A stretch of DNA of 32,312 nt, taken from the NCBI GenBank assembly GCA_016872715.1, contig VGZD01000040.1:1-32312 (forward strand), in the 5' to 3' direction. The position numbers and the translations under genes are program-made. Under the pieces are notes generated by a model. That model saw only the letters and a program-made list of their open reading frames with translations, did no database searches and was not told the origin of the DNA. Within the stretch, counting starts at the first letter, position 1. Each line of letters starts with the position of its first letter. Below are positions 7,789-14,969 of this stretch, piece by piece. Source of the stretch: Planctomycetota bacterium. GTDB taxonomy: Bacteria > Planctomycetota > UBA1135 > GCA-002686595.

Positions 7789-9198
7789 ATGAGCATCCGA
7801 CCGACCCAACAGGCGACCTTCACGCAGATCCAGCGCGGACTGCTCTCGAACTTCAGCGCGCTCGTGCGCGCGCAGGAGCAGATCTCCTCCGGCAGGCGCA
7901 TCGTGCGGCCCTCCGACGATCCGGTGGGGGCCTCGCAGGCGCTCGCGTTCCGGCGCCAGATCGCCTCGGCCGAGCGCAACACCACGGCCGTCGAGGGCGC
8001 GCAGGTGATGCTCGACACCGCGGCGGGACTCTTGCAGGACGCTGGCGGCCTGCTCGCGGAAGCACGCGCCTCGCTGCTGCAAGGCATGAACGGCACGGTC
8101 TCGGCCGACGACCGCAAGCTGCTCGCGAACTCGATCTCCCTGATCCGCGATCGCCTGCTCGAGATCGGCAACGCGCGCGCCGGAAACCGTTACTTGTTCG
8201 CCGGCACCGCCACGGACACGAGCCCGTTCTCGGCCACCCCCAACGGCGTGCGCTACCTCGGCAACGAAGAGGCACAAGAAGTGCTCGTCGGCATCGACGC
8301 GCGGCTCGCGACCACGGTGCCCGGCGACGAGATCTTCGCGGCCGAGCAACGCAACGGAACGCGCTTTTCCGGCCTGACGGGCCTCGCCTCGGGCACCACG
8401 GCGGACCAGGGCACGGGCTACGTGCGCGTCGGTGTGCGCCACGATGCGACGACCGCGAGTGGACTTGGCGGCGGCGTGACCCTCGGGTCCTCGGCGGCCG
8501 ACACGATCGTGGGAACGCATGCGCTGGTGGTCGACGGTGCGGCGCGCACCGTGAGGCTCGGCAACGGCGAGCTCGTGGCGCTGCCGACCACGCTCGGAGG
8601 GGTGGTCGTGCGCGGCGAGCACGGCGCGGAAGTGAATCTGGACTTCAGCGCATGGGACGGTTCGAGCTTCAGCGCCACCGTCGACGGCAGCGCCTCGATT
8701 TCCATCGACGGGTCGACGTGGACGCCGCTCACGCTGTCGGAGAGCGACCTGCGGCTCACGGATCCCGCGAGTGGGACCGTGCTTCACGTCGACACGCGCT
8801 CGCTGCACCGCGCGGGCACGGAACTGGTCACCTTCGGCGGCACGGTCAACGTGTTCGACGTGCTGCAGGGCATCGTCGCCGACCTCGAGAACGCCGAGGG
8901 TCTCGGCGCGAACGCGCAGCGTGATCGCCTGAACATCTGGCTCGACGAGCTCGATCGCAACCACGAGAACGTGCTGGTCGCGACGGGCGAGCTCGGCGCG
9001 TTGTCGCAGCGCGCGGGCGGCCTGCAAGAAGCGTACGATGGCGAGATGACGCAGGTCCGCGGACTCCTCTCGCGCGTCGAGGACGTCGACTTCGCGACCG
9101 CGGTGATGGAGATGAGCCGCGCCGAGCAGACGCTCCAGCTCGCGCAGGCCACCAGCGCCCGATTGCTCCAGAACTCCCTGCTCAACTTCCTGCGCTAG
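7789..9198 (+). CDS. flgL: FlgL, hook-associated protein 3 (enlarged)
   Basis: FlgL is the second junction protein, linking FlgK to the flagellin filament. The N-terminal helix region (IRPTQQATFTQIQRGL, then ARAQEQISSGRRIVRPSDDP in its family form) and the flagellin-like C-terminus (VEDVDFATAVMEMSRAEQTL, then ATSARLLQNSLLNFL) are characteristic. The product is 469 aa against roughly 300-400 for common FlgL. Residues of about 150-340 form a beta-rich insertion with repeated VRLGNGELVALP-like strands that would be surface-exposed. It parallels the enlargement of FlgK. The next gene begins 2 nt after the stop. Confidence 0.93.
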   Translation: MSIRPTQQATFTQIQRGLLSNFSALVRAQEQISSGRRIVRPSDDPVGASQALAFRRQIASAERNTTAVEGAQVMLDTAAGLLQDAGGLLAEARASLLQGMNGTVSADDRKLLANSISLIRDRLLEIGNARAGNRYLFAGTATDTSPFSATPNGVRYLGNEEAQEVLVGIDARLATTVPGDEIFAAEQRNGTRFSGLTGLASGTTADQGTGYVRVGVRHDATTASGLGGGVTLGSSAADTIVGTHALVVDGAARTVRLGNGELVALPTTLGGVVVRGEHGAEVNLDFSAWDGSSFSATVDGSASISIDGSTWTPLTLSESDLRLTDPASGTVLHVDTRSLHRAGTELVTFGGTVNVFDVLQGIVADLENAEGLGANAQRDRLNIWLDELDRNHENVLVATGELGALSQRAGGLQEAYDGEMTQVRGLLSRVEDVDFATAVMEMSRAEQTLQLAQATSARLLQNSLLNFLR

Positions 9199-9200
9199 CC

Positions 9201-9500
9201 ATGACCAGCCCTGTTCCCGGCACGAACCCGATCCAGCGCGCCGACGCGGCGTCGACGGGTGCGCACGGCGCCACGCGCGCGGCCGACGGACATAGCGCGG
9301 CTTTCGAGGCCCTGCTCGAAAAGCTCGAGCTGCGCACGCGCTCGCTCGAACACACCAGCGATCCGGCTCTGGGAGCCGAAGGGTTGCCGGCCGCGGTCGA
9401 AGACGCGCGCAAGTCGCTCGCTCAGGCGCTCGAGGTCAAGGAGGCTCTGCTCGAGGCTTGGCGCGCAGCGCGCGTCGGTGAGAACGGAACGGCCGCATGA
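9201..9500 (+). CDS. Unknown 99-aa protein in flagellar operon
   Basis: I do not recognise this family. The first 30 residues are Ala/Thr/Gly-rich and probably disordered. The remainder (residues 32-92) is predicted as two charged amphipathic helices (AFEALLEKLELRTRSLEHT and DARKSLAQALEVKEALLEAW), which would suit a small chaperone, export substrate or regulator. It starts 2 nt after flgL and overlaps the next gene by 4 nt (ATGA), so it is firmly part of the flagellar transcript. Genes just after flgL are often fliW or csrA, but it resembles neither. It has no signal peptide or membrane segment, so it is likely cytoplasmic. Confidence 0.72.
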   Translation: MTSPVPGTNPIQRADAASTGAHGATRAADGHSAAFEALLEKLELRTRSLEHTSDPALGAEGLPAAVEDARKSLAQALEVKEALLEAWRAARVGENGTAA

Positions 9501-10582
9501 GCCTGCTGTCTCGTGAGCAGCGCTCGCGAGCGCTGGAGCTGATGGAGCGCGTGATGCGCGATGGCGCTTCGATCGCGCCGGAGTACCCGCTGTGCTTCGA
9601 CGAGCGCTTCTCGGGTCGCGTGCTCGCGACCGAGGAAGCGGGTCGCGTCGTGAGCGCCTGTGCTCTGCTCGTGCGGGACTTTGCCTGCGGTTCGCGCTCG
9701 GTGCGCGTGGGCCTCATCGGTTCGGTGTGCACGGCTCCCGAGGTGCGCGGACGCGGGTTCGCGAGCGCGTTGCTGCGCCGCGCCGAGGAGGAGCTGGCCG
9801 CCGAGGGCTGCGTGCTCGCCATGCTGTGGGCCGACGAGGCGCGGTTCTACGAAGAGCGCGGCTGGAGCCCGCTCGGCTCGGAGGTCGACTTCGCGCTCGA
9901 ACCGGCTCACGAGGCGCGCCTGCCGGGTTGCGCCGGATTGCGCGCGGCGGCGCCGGACGACCGCGGCGCCATCCACCGCCTCTACTCGATGCATCGCGAG
10001 CGCGTCGAGCGCTCGCCGCAGGAAACCGCGGCGTTGCTCGCGGCGCCGCGCATGGAGACGCTGGTGCTGCAGCGCGAGCGCGACGTCGTCGCCTACTCGT
10101 GCCTCGGACGCGGCAAGGACTTCGCGCGCACGATCCACGAGTGGGCCGGGTCCGAGCGCGACGTGCTCGCCCTCGTGCGCGAGCACATGCGGCGCGCTCG
10201 CGCGCGTGGCGAAGGCGGCGCGACGTTCCTCATCACGCCGTCGACGGCCAAGGGTCTGCACGCTCGCCTGCGCGGAATCGGCGCCAATTGGAGCGAAGGC
10301 GTGCTCGCCATGGGCAAGCTGCTCGCGCTCGAAGGGGCTGGCGCGCTGCTCGCCGATCTCGCCGGTCCGCAGGCCTCGCTCGCGATCGACGGAGGCTCGA
10401 GCGTGGCCGTGAGGCTCACGGGCCCGAGCGGAAGCGTCGAACTCTCCCCCGCGGACCTGCTCGGCCTGCTCTTTCCCGCCCGTGGCCGTCGCCACGGCAT
10501 CGATCCCGTCGCGCGCGAGACCGGGCTGACGCTCGGAGAGCTGCCGCTGGCGCTCTTCGCGTGGGGTCTCGACTCCATCTAG
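9497..10582 (+). CDS. Eis-like GNAT N-acetyltransferase
   Basis: The 361-aa protein has an N-terminal GNAT fold with the acetyl-CoA loop pattern V-R-G-R-G-F-A (residues 83-89), preceded by the strand IGSVCTAPE and followed by ALLRRAEEEL and the FYEERGW motif (117-123). A second GNAT-like half and a C-terminal region ending DLLGLLFPARG then LPLALFAWGLDSI resemble the three-part Eis-like architecture (COG4552 type). It would transfer an acetyl group from acetyl-CoA to an amine; the substrate is unknown. The start overlaps the preceding stop by 4 nt, so it is translationally coupled to the flagellar operon. A role in modifying a flagellar protein or glycan is a guess from position only. Confidence 0.75.
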   Translation: MSLLSREQRSRALELMERVMRDGASIAPEYPLCFDERFSGRVLATEEAGRVVSACALLVRDFACGSRSVRVGLIGSVCTAPEVRGRGFASALLRRAEEELAAEGCVLAMLWADEARFYEERGWSPLGSEVDFALEPAHEARLPGCAGLRAAAPDDRGAIHRLYSMHRERVERSPQETAALLAAPRMETLVLQRERDVVAYSCLGRGKDFARTIHEWAGSERDVLALVREHMRRARARGEGGATFLITPSTAKGLHARLRGIGANWSEGVLAMGKLLALEGAGALLADLAGPQASLAIDGGSSVAVRLTGPSGSVELSPADLLGLLFPARGRRHGIDPVARETGLTLGELPLALFAWGLDSI

Positions 10583-10618
10583 CTAGTCTCTCGCAGCGCG
10601 TTTTCCGCGCGACGCCCC

Positions 10619-12637
10619 ATGAACCACGCATCGACGACTCACGCCGTCCGCTACGCGACCCCCGAGACCCCCGATGGCGTGGTGCGCAAGGCGCAGTTCG
10701 CGCCCGGCGGGCCGGTGACGGTCGAGATCGAATTCCGCCTCGGCCGCGAGTTCCGCGAACGGGCGGCGGGCGATCCGCGGCGCGTGTCCTTCGCCGCGCG
10801 CAGCCGCATCGCGCGGCTGGGCATCGACGTGCAGCCGTTCGGTCCGATCACCTTCGAGAACGGGCGCGCGATGCTCGCGGCCAAGCTCTCGGCCAACGTG
10901 CGCGAGTACGGCCTCGACCGCATGCTCCACGCGCTGATCGTGCCGGGCATCAAGCTCGGTCGCCTCGTGCTCGTGCGCGAGGAGAACCAGCTGAGCTCGG
11001 AGCAGATCTATGAATCGCTCGAGCGCAACGAGTTCCAGCTCCCCAGCGGTTTCTCGATCGACTCCGAAGGCGCGTTCACGATCCGCACGCACAAGTTGCG
11101 CTACGTGCTCTCGCGCGAGCTCACGCAACAGGACGCGCTCGCGATCCTCACGCAGGACGACGGCAAGAGCATCCTCAACCGGCTGCAGGTGCCCAAGCCC
11201 ATCGAAAACCTCGTGATTCCCGCGGGCCATGGGGTCATCACGTCGTGCTCGATGTTCCTGCACAAGCACTACGTGGTCATCGATCCCGACGCCGGTGCGC
11301 TCGGCCGCCACCTGAACGCGATCGTGCTCGATCCGGTGTCGACGCGCGGCACGCGCGTGTTCCTCGAGCTCTCGAACAGCTCCGATCGCCAGATCGTCAA
11401 CCCCTTCGTCAAGGCGCGCATCTACGCCGCGGACGAGCGCAGCAGCGCCCCGCGCACCTTCGCCGCACCGAAGGTCGAGGAGTCCGGCATCGTTCCGGCC
11501 TCGGCCGCGACGGCGGCCGAGGAGTCGTTGCCGAGCTACGAGCAAGTCAGCGCGTATTACGCGTTGCACATGCCTGTGCCGAACGAGCGCAGCTACCAGC
11601 ATCGTCCGCTGGTCGTGATCGAGAACTTCGGCGCGTTGGTCGCGGGGCGCTTGCCCGAGCTCGTCTCCACTCGCCCCGTCTCCATCGAGCGCAGCCCCGC
11701 CAGCCTGCGCACCACGCTCGACTACTCGCAGGTCGGTCGCGACTCCGGTCAGTTCGCGACGCGCATGCTCGCTCAGCTCCCCGAGGGCAAGCGCGCCACG
11801 CTGCTCGTCGAGTACTTCCCGAACTTGATCGAGCACGTCGCGATCTGCAACGCGGTGCTGACCGGACGCGTCGGCACCATCGTCTTCCGCCGCGCGTCGT
11901 TCGAGCACGGCCAGTTCCTGTCGGCGAACGACCACGTGCGACTCGCCGACTACGAAGCGCTCGGGGCGCGCGTCGTGTGGTGCAACGACGACCGCCGCCA
12001 CCTCGCCATCCACGCCTTCCGCGGCCTGCGCGGCTATTTCGTGGAGCCCGCCGAGATCCAGCGCTTCAAGAGCTCGCTCGTGCTCGCCGTGTACGGTTCG
12101 GCCGAGCGCTTGCTGGAGCCTGACGAGAAGGGCCTGCGCGAGTTCCTCGCCCAAGTGAAGCAGCTCTTCGGCGGACAGATCGCGATACTCACCGGTGGAG
12201 GGCCGGGCGCGATGCAACAGGCCACCGACAGCGCGCTCGAGCAGGGGCTGCTCGTGGGCGCGAACTACATCGAGACGATCGATCAGTCGACCAACAAGGT
12301 CGCGCACTTCTACCAGTGCTTCCAGGACCGCAACCGCCACAACCGCCAGCGTTGGTTCGATATCGCGAGCTTCGTCGTGTTCTGCGTCGGCGGCCTCGGC
12401 ACGCTCGAGGAAGTCGGCCTGACGCTCACCGACATGAAGCTCGGCATGGTCGAGCGCGGGCCCGTCGTGTTCTTCGGCAACCATGGCGACGATGTGTACT
12501 GGTCGCACATGAAGGCCCAGCTCGAGCGCATGGTCGAGGCCAAGCGCGCGCCAGCGTGGATCAACGAGAACGTGCTTTTCACCGGCGACGCGCGCCGCAT
12601 CGCGACGTTCTACAAGAAGGTGCTCGGCCTCGGTTGA
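10619..12637 (+). CDS. LOG-domain protein with large N-terminal extension
   Basis: The last ~190 residues (about 483-672) are a LOG/lysine-decarboxylase-like Rossmann domain: LAVYGSAERLL, TGGGPGAMQQAT (525-536) and the signature VGGLGTLEE (590-598), equivalent to PGGxGTxxE. Family members include cytokinin-activating nucleoside 5'-monophosphate phosphoribohydrolases and nucleotide-binding proteins; the substrate here is unknown. Stand-alone LOG proteins are around 180-250 aa. The first ~480 residues look like at least two further domains: a mixed region to about 300, including a beta-sandwich-like strand set VFLELSNSS, and an alpha/beta region (about 325-475) with IENFGALVAG and GRVGTIVFRRAS. 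I recognise neither. The ATG is 36 nt after the acetyltransferase, so it may have its own promoter or end the flagellar transcript. Confidence 0.78.
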   Translation: MNHASTTHAVRYATPETPDGVVRKAQFAPGGPVTVEIEFRLGREFRERAAGDPRRVSFAARSRIARLGIDVQPFGPITFENGRAMLAAKLSANVREYGLDRMLHALIVPGIKLGRLVLVREENQLSSEQIYESLERNEFQLPSGFSIDSEGAFTIRTHKLRYVLSRELTQQDALAILTQDDGKSILNRLQVPKPIENLVIPAGHGVITSCSMFLHKHYVVIDPDAGALGRHLNAIVLDPVSTRGTRVFLELSNSSDRQIVNPFVKARIYAADERSSAPRTFAAPKVEESGIVPASAATAAEESLPSYEQVSAYYALHMPVPNERSYQHRPLVVIENFGALVAGRLPELVSTRPVSIERSPASLRTTLDYSQVGRDSGQFATRMLAQLPEGKRATLLVEYFPNLIEHVAICNAVLTGRVGTIVFRRASFEHGQFLSANDHVRLADYEALGARVVWCNDDRRHLAIHAFRGLRGYFVEPAEIQRFKSSLVLAVYGSAERLLEPDEKGLREFLAQVKQLFGGQIAILTGGGPGAMQQATDSALEQGLLVGANYIETIDQSTNKVAHFYQCFQDRNRHNRQRWFDIASFVVFCVGGLGTLEEVGLTLTDMKLGMVERGPVVFFGNHGDDVYWSHMKAQLERMVEAKRAPAWINENVLFTGDARRIATFYKKVLGLG

Positions 12638-12674
12638 GGCGTTGGAAACGGTCGCGGACTAGACTCCCCGCCGC

Positions 12675-13535
12675 TTGTCGACCGCCGTACTGAAGGCCCT
12701 CGCGACCGTCGCGATCTGGGGATCGTCGTTCTTCGCGATCCGCATCGCGCTGGAGTCGGCGACGCCGCTGGGAGTCGTGGGCGTGCGCAACGCCGTCGCT
12801 TCGCTGCTGCTGTTCGCGCTCGTGCGCGCGCGCGGCGGGCCGCTCTTGCCCGCACGCGAGGATCGACCGCGCTGCCTGTTGCTCGGGCTGGTGATCAGCG
12901 CGCACTTCCTGATCCAGACCTTCGCGATGCGCTCGACGAGCACGCTGCACGCGGGCTGGATCATCGCCTTCATCCCCGTGGTGGTCGCCGTCGGCTCGCG
13001 CGTGTTCCTCGGCCAGCGCATGAAGGCCGCGGGCTGGCTGGGCATCGCGATCGCGACTCTCGGCGTGCTCGCGCTGACCGCAGCGCGCCCCAAGGAGCTC
13101 GCCCACGCCGGGCTCGGCGACGGCTTGATGCTGCTCTCGACCGTCACGTGGGCTGCCTACACGTTGCTCGCGATCGACGTCGTGCGCCGCAACGGCGGCC
13201 TGCGCGTGGCCGCGTTCGCGCTCGGCATTGCCGCTGTTCCGACGCTCGCCGCCGCGCTCTGGCTCGGAACTTGGCACGCCGAGCCCAGCTTGCGCTCGAT
13301 CGCAGCGATCGCGTTCCTCTCGACGTGCGCCAGCGCGCTCGCCATGTGGCTGTTCGCGGATGTCGTCGCCGAGCTCGGCCCCGAGCGCTCGAGCGCGTTT
13401 CAGTACCTGCAGCCGTTCGTCACGCTCGCCGTCTCCTGCCTGTTTCTCGACGAACCCTCGACGACGTCGCAACTCGTCGCCGGACCGGCCGTGCTCGTCG
13501 GGGTCTGGCTCGTGCAGCGCGCGAAACGCGCGTAG
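12675..13535 (+). CDS. EamA/DMT-family membrane transporter
   Basis: This 286-aa integral membrane protein has the ten-helix, two-repeat layout of EamA (DUF6) drug/metabolite transporters. The N-terminal helix carries AIWGSSFFAIRIAL, a classic family motif, and the second repeat starts near GLMLLSTVTWAAYTLL. The substrate cannot be predicted; members export amino acids, nucleosides or other metabolites across the inner membrane. The start is TTG at 12675, which gives a short cytoplasmic MSTAVLKA before the first helix; no ATG fits better. It lies 37 nt after the LOG gene on the same strand and converges with the next gene, with a 5-nt gap and no obvious terminator. Confidence 0.86.
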   Translation: MSTAVLKALATVAIWGSSFFAIRIALESATPLGVVGVRNAVASLLLFALVRARGGPLLPAREDRPRCLLLGLVISAHFLIQTFAMRSTSTLHAGWIIAFIPVVVAVGSRVFLGQRMKAAGWLGIAIATLGVLALTAARPKELAHAGLGDGLMLLSTVTWAAYTLLAIDVVRRNGGLRVAAFALGIAAVPTLAAALWLGTWHAEPSLRSIAAIAFLSTCASALAMWLFADVVAELGPERSSAFQYLQPFVTLAVSCLFLDEPSTTSQLVAGPAVLVGVWLVQRAKRA

Positions 13536-13540
13536 TCGAG

Positions 13541-13837
13541 CTACTTGCCCTCGGGAACCGATTCCCAGTTGCCGAGGACTCGGCCGATCACGACGGTGTA
13601 GGCGAGCGAGCCCTCGCGCGCGTCGACTCCGGGCAGGAAGTCCTCGTCGAGGGAGCGCAACAGCGGCGGGATGTCGCTCTCCGAGAGGCGCGAGTCCTCG
13701 AGCACGATCACCGTGCCCGCCACCGTGCCGTCGGCGAGATGGTGGAGGTCGACGGCGGCGACGTCGCGACCGTCGCGCGTGGCGAGGAAGCGTTCCGAGC
13801 TGTTCGTGCGCAGGGTGCGTTTCCAGACGAGGTTCAT
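13541..13837 (-). CDS. Conserved-looking unknown 98-aa protein
   Basis: I cannot name this family. The product is a small soluble protein with a beta-rich N-terminal half (ERFLATRDGRDVAAVDLHHL, then GTVAGTVIVLED) and a helical C-terminal half (DIPPLLRSLDEDFLPGVDA) ending in a strand (LAYTVVIGRVLGNWE). The ordered alternation of strands and charged residues looks like a genuine fold rather than a shadow frame. The ATG at 13837 overlaps the stop of the upstream DUF4236 gene by 4 nt, so the pair is a translationally coupled operon. There is no signal peptide or membrane helix. Confidence 0.7.
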   Translation of the reverse strand: MNLVWKRTLRTNSSERFLATRDGRDVAAVDLHHLADGTVAGTVIVLEDSRLSESDIPPLLRSLDEDFLPGVDAREGSLAYTVVIGRVLGNWESVPEGK

Positions 13838-14079
13838 GCGAGGAGCTCCGTGAGGGCGCTGGCGAGTCCGAGAGCGGCGAGGGCCGCGACGAGCAGTCCG
13901 CAGCCCTGCCGACGGTAGCCGATGCCGGTGCCGGGGATCGAGAAGGTCGTGTAGCCGCGACCGGAGGCGCCGCGCCCGACGCGGAATCCGCGGCCGCCGA
14001 CGGAGTAGCCGATGCCGCGCGAACTCAGGTTGACGCGAAACGCGCCGAAGTTGACCGAACGTCGGTAGTAAAAGCCCAT
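13834..14079 (-). CDS. DUF4236-domain protein with C-terminal membrane helix
   Basis: The 81-aa product starts MGFYYRRSVNFGAFRVNLSS and contains SVGGRGFRVGRGASGRGYTT and IPGTGIGY, the glycine-rich beta-repeat pattern of the DUF4236 family (members begin MGFRFRKSIK-like and end with GIPGTGLSY). A hydrophobic segment, about residues 62-78, would anchor it in the membrane. Family function is unknown. The ATG at 14079 is chosen because it begins exactly at the family start; the upstream in-frame codons are unlike the family. It is the first gene of a two-gene operon with the 98-aa protein and is divergent from nagB. Confidence 0.8.
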   Translation of the reverse strand: MGFYYRRSVNFGAFRVNLSSRGIGYSVGGRGFRVGRGASGRGYTTFSIPGTGIGYRRQGCGLLVAALAALGLASALTELLA

Positions 14080-14121
14080 GGTGGACTTGCTCGCATTGGA
14101 ATCGAGATGGGGCGAGCGGGT

Positions 14122-14150
14122 CATCGGCTCGCCGACCGCACGAGCCGATG
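14122..14150. promoter_or_regulatory. Perfect 10-bp inverted repeat upstream of nagB
   Basis: catcggctcg (14122-14131) and cgagccgatg (14141-14150) are exact reverse complements separated by 9 bases. It lies in the gap between two divergent transcripts, 42 bases before the nagB start at 14193. The arm-to-arm centre distance of about two helical turns suits a dimeric repressor, and NagR/GntR-type regulators commonly act before nagB genes. It could instead be an RNA hairpin. The right arm contains an in-frame ATG (14148), an alternative nagB start. No regulator gene is present nearby. Confidence 0.5.
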
Positions 14151-14192
14151 GAGGACTCGCGCGCGGACGGTATCCTACGCCACGCCGAGACC

Positions 14193-14969
14193 ATGATGAC
14201 CGCCGCATTGCCGCCGATTCCGCAGTTCGAGTGCTCTCCGCCGGAGGCCGCGCGCGCCGTGGCCGGGGAGATCGCGGAGCTCATCCGCGCGCGCCGCGCC
14301 GCCGGTCGCGGGGTCGTGCTCGGGCTCGCCACGGGCCGCACTCCGCTGGGGATCTACGCCGAGCTCGGCCGCCTGCACCGCGAGGAGCGCCTCGACTTCT
14401 CCCACGTCACGGCCTTCAACCTCGATGAGTACCTCGGCCTGCGAGCGGGCCATCCGCGCACCTACCGCCGCAGCATGCGCGAGCAGCTCTTCGACGCCAT
14501 CGGCATGCGGCCCGAGCAGTGCCACATTCCCTCGAGCGACGTCGCGCCCAGCCAATGGGAGGCCCACTGCCGCGAGTACGAGCGCCTGATCGCCGACGTC
14601 GGCGGCATCGACCTCCAGATCCTCGGCCTCGGCCGCAACGGTCACATCGGCTTCAACGAGCCCGGTTCGCCGCGCGACAGTCGCACGCGCGTGATCGAGC
14701 TCGCGCCGGCCACTCGCGCCGACGCAGCCGGTGATTTCGGCGGCCTCGAGCACGTCCCCGAGCGCGCCATTTCGATGGGCGTGGCCACGATTCTCGCCGG
14801 CCGCCGCATTCGACTGCTCGCCTTCGGCGCTGCGAAGCGTGAGATCGTGCTGCGCATTCTCCGGGCGTCTCCGAGCTCCGACATCCCCGCGACGTTCCTG
14901 CGGGGCCATGCGGACGTGCGGCTGTACGCCGATGCCGCGGCGCTGCGCGTCGCCGGGAGTCAGCCGTGA
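14193..14969 (+). CDS. nagB: Glucosamine-6-phosphate deaminase
   Basis: NagB converts glucosamine 6-phosphate to fructose 6-phosphate and ammonia in the cytoplasm, the step that feeds recycled amino sugars into glycolysis. Motifs in order: LATGRTPLG (residues 45-53, phosphate loop), NLDEYLGL (76-83, catalytic Asp region), GRNGHIGFNEP (147-157, catalytic His and Glu) and SRTR (163-166). Asn before GHIGFNEP is normal for the Bacillus-type enzyme. At 258 aa from the ATG at 14193 the length is typical; an in-frame ATG at 14148 would add 15 residues but lies inside the inverted repeat. The stop overlaps the next start (GTGA), so it is coupled to the AGE-like gene. Confidence 0.92.
   Translation: MMTAALPPIPQFECSPPEAARAVAGEIAELIRARRAAGRGVVLGLATGRTPLGIYAELGRLHREERLDFSHVTAFNLDEYLGLRAGHPRTYRRSMREQLFDAIGMRPEQCHIPSSDVAPSQWEAHCREYERLIADVGGIDLQILGLGRNGHIGFNEPGSPRDSRTRVIELAPATRADAAGDFGGLEHVPERAISMGVATILAGRRIRLLAFGAAKREIVLRILRASPSSDIPATFLRGHADVRLYADAAALRVAGSQP

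Noticed and set aside
13518..13532. cgcgcg-aaa-cgcgcg hairpin at the end of the EamA gene as a terminator
   Set aside because: It lies within the coding sequence, has no T-run, and alternating CG stretches are common here.
14634..14666. NagB catalytic residue change (Asn before GHIGFNEP)
   Set aside because: Asn at this position is normal for Bacillus-type NagB; the His and Glu are retained.
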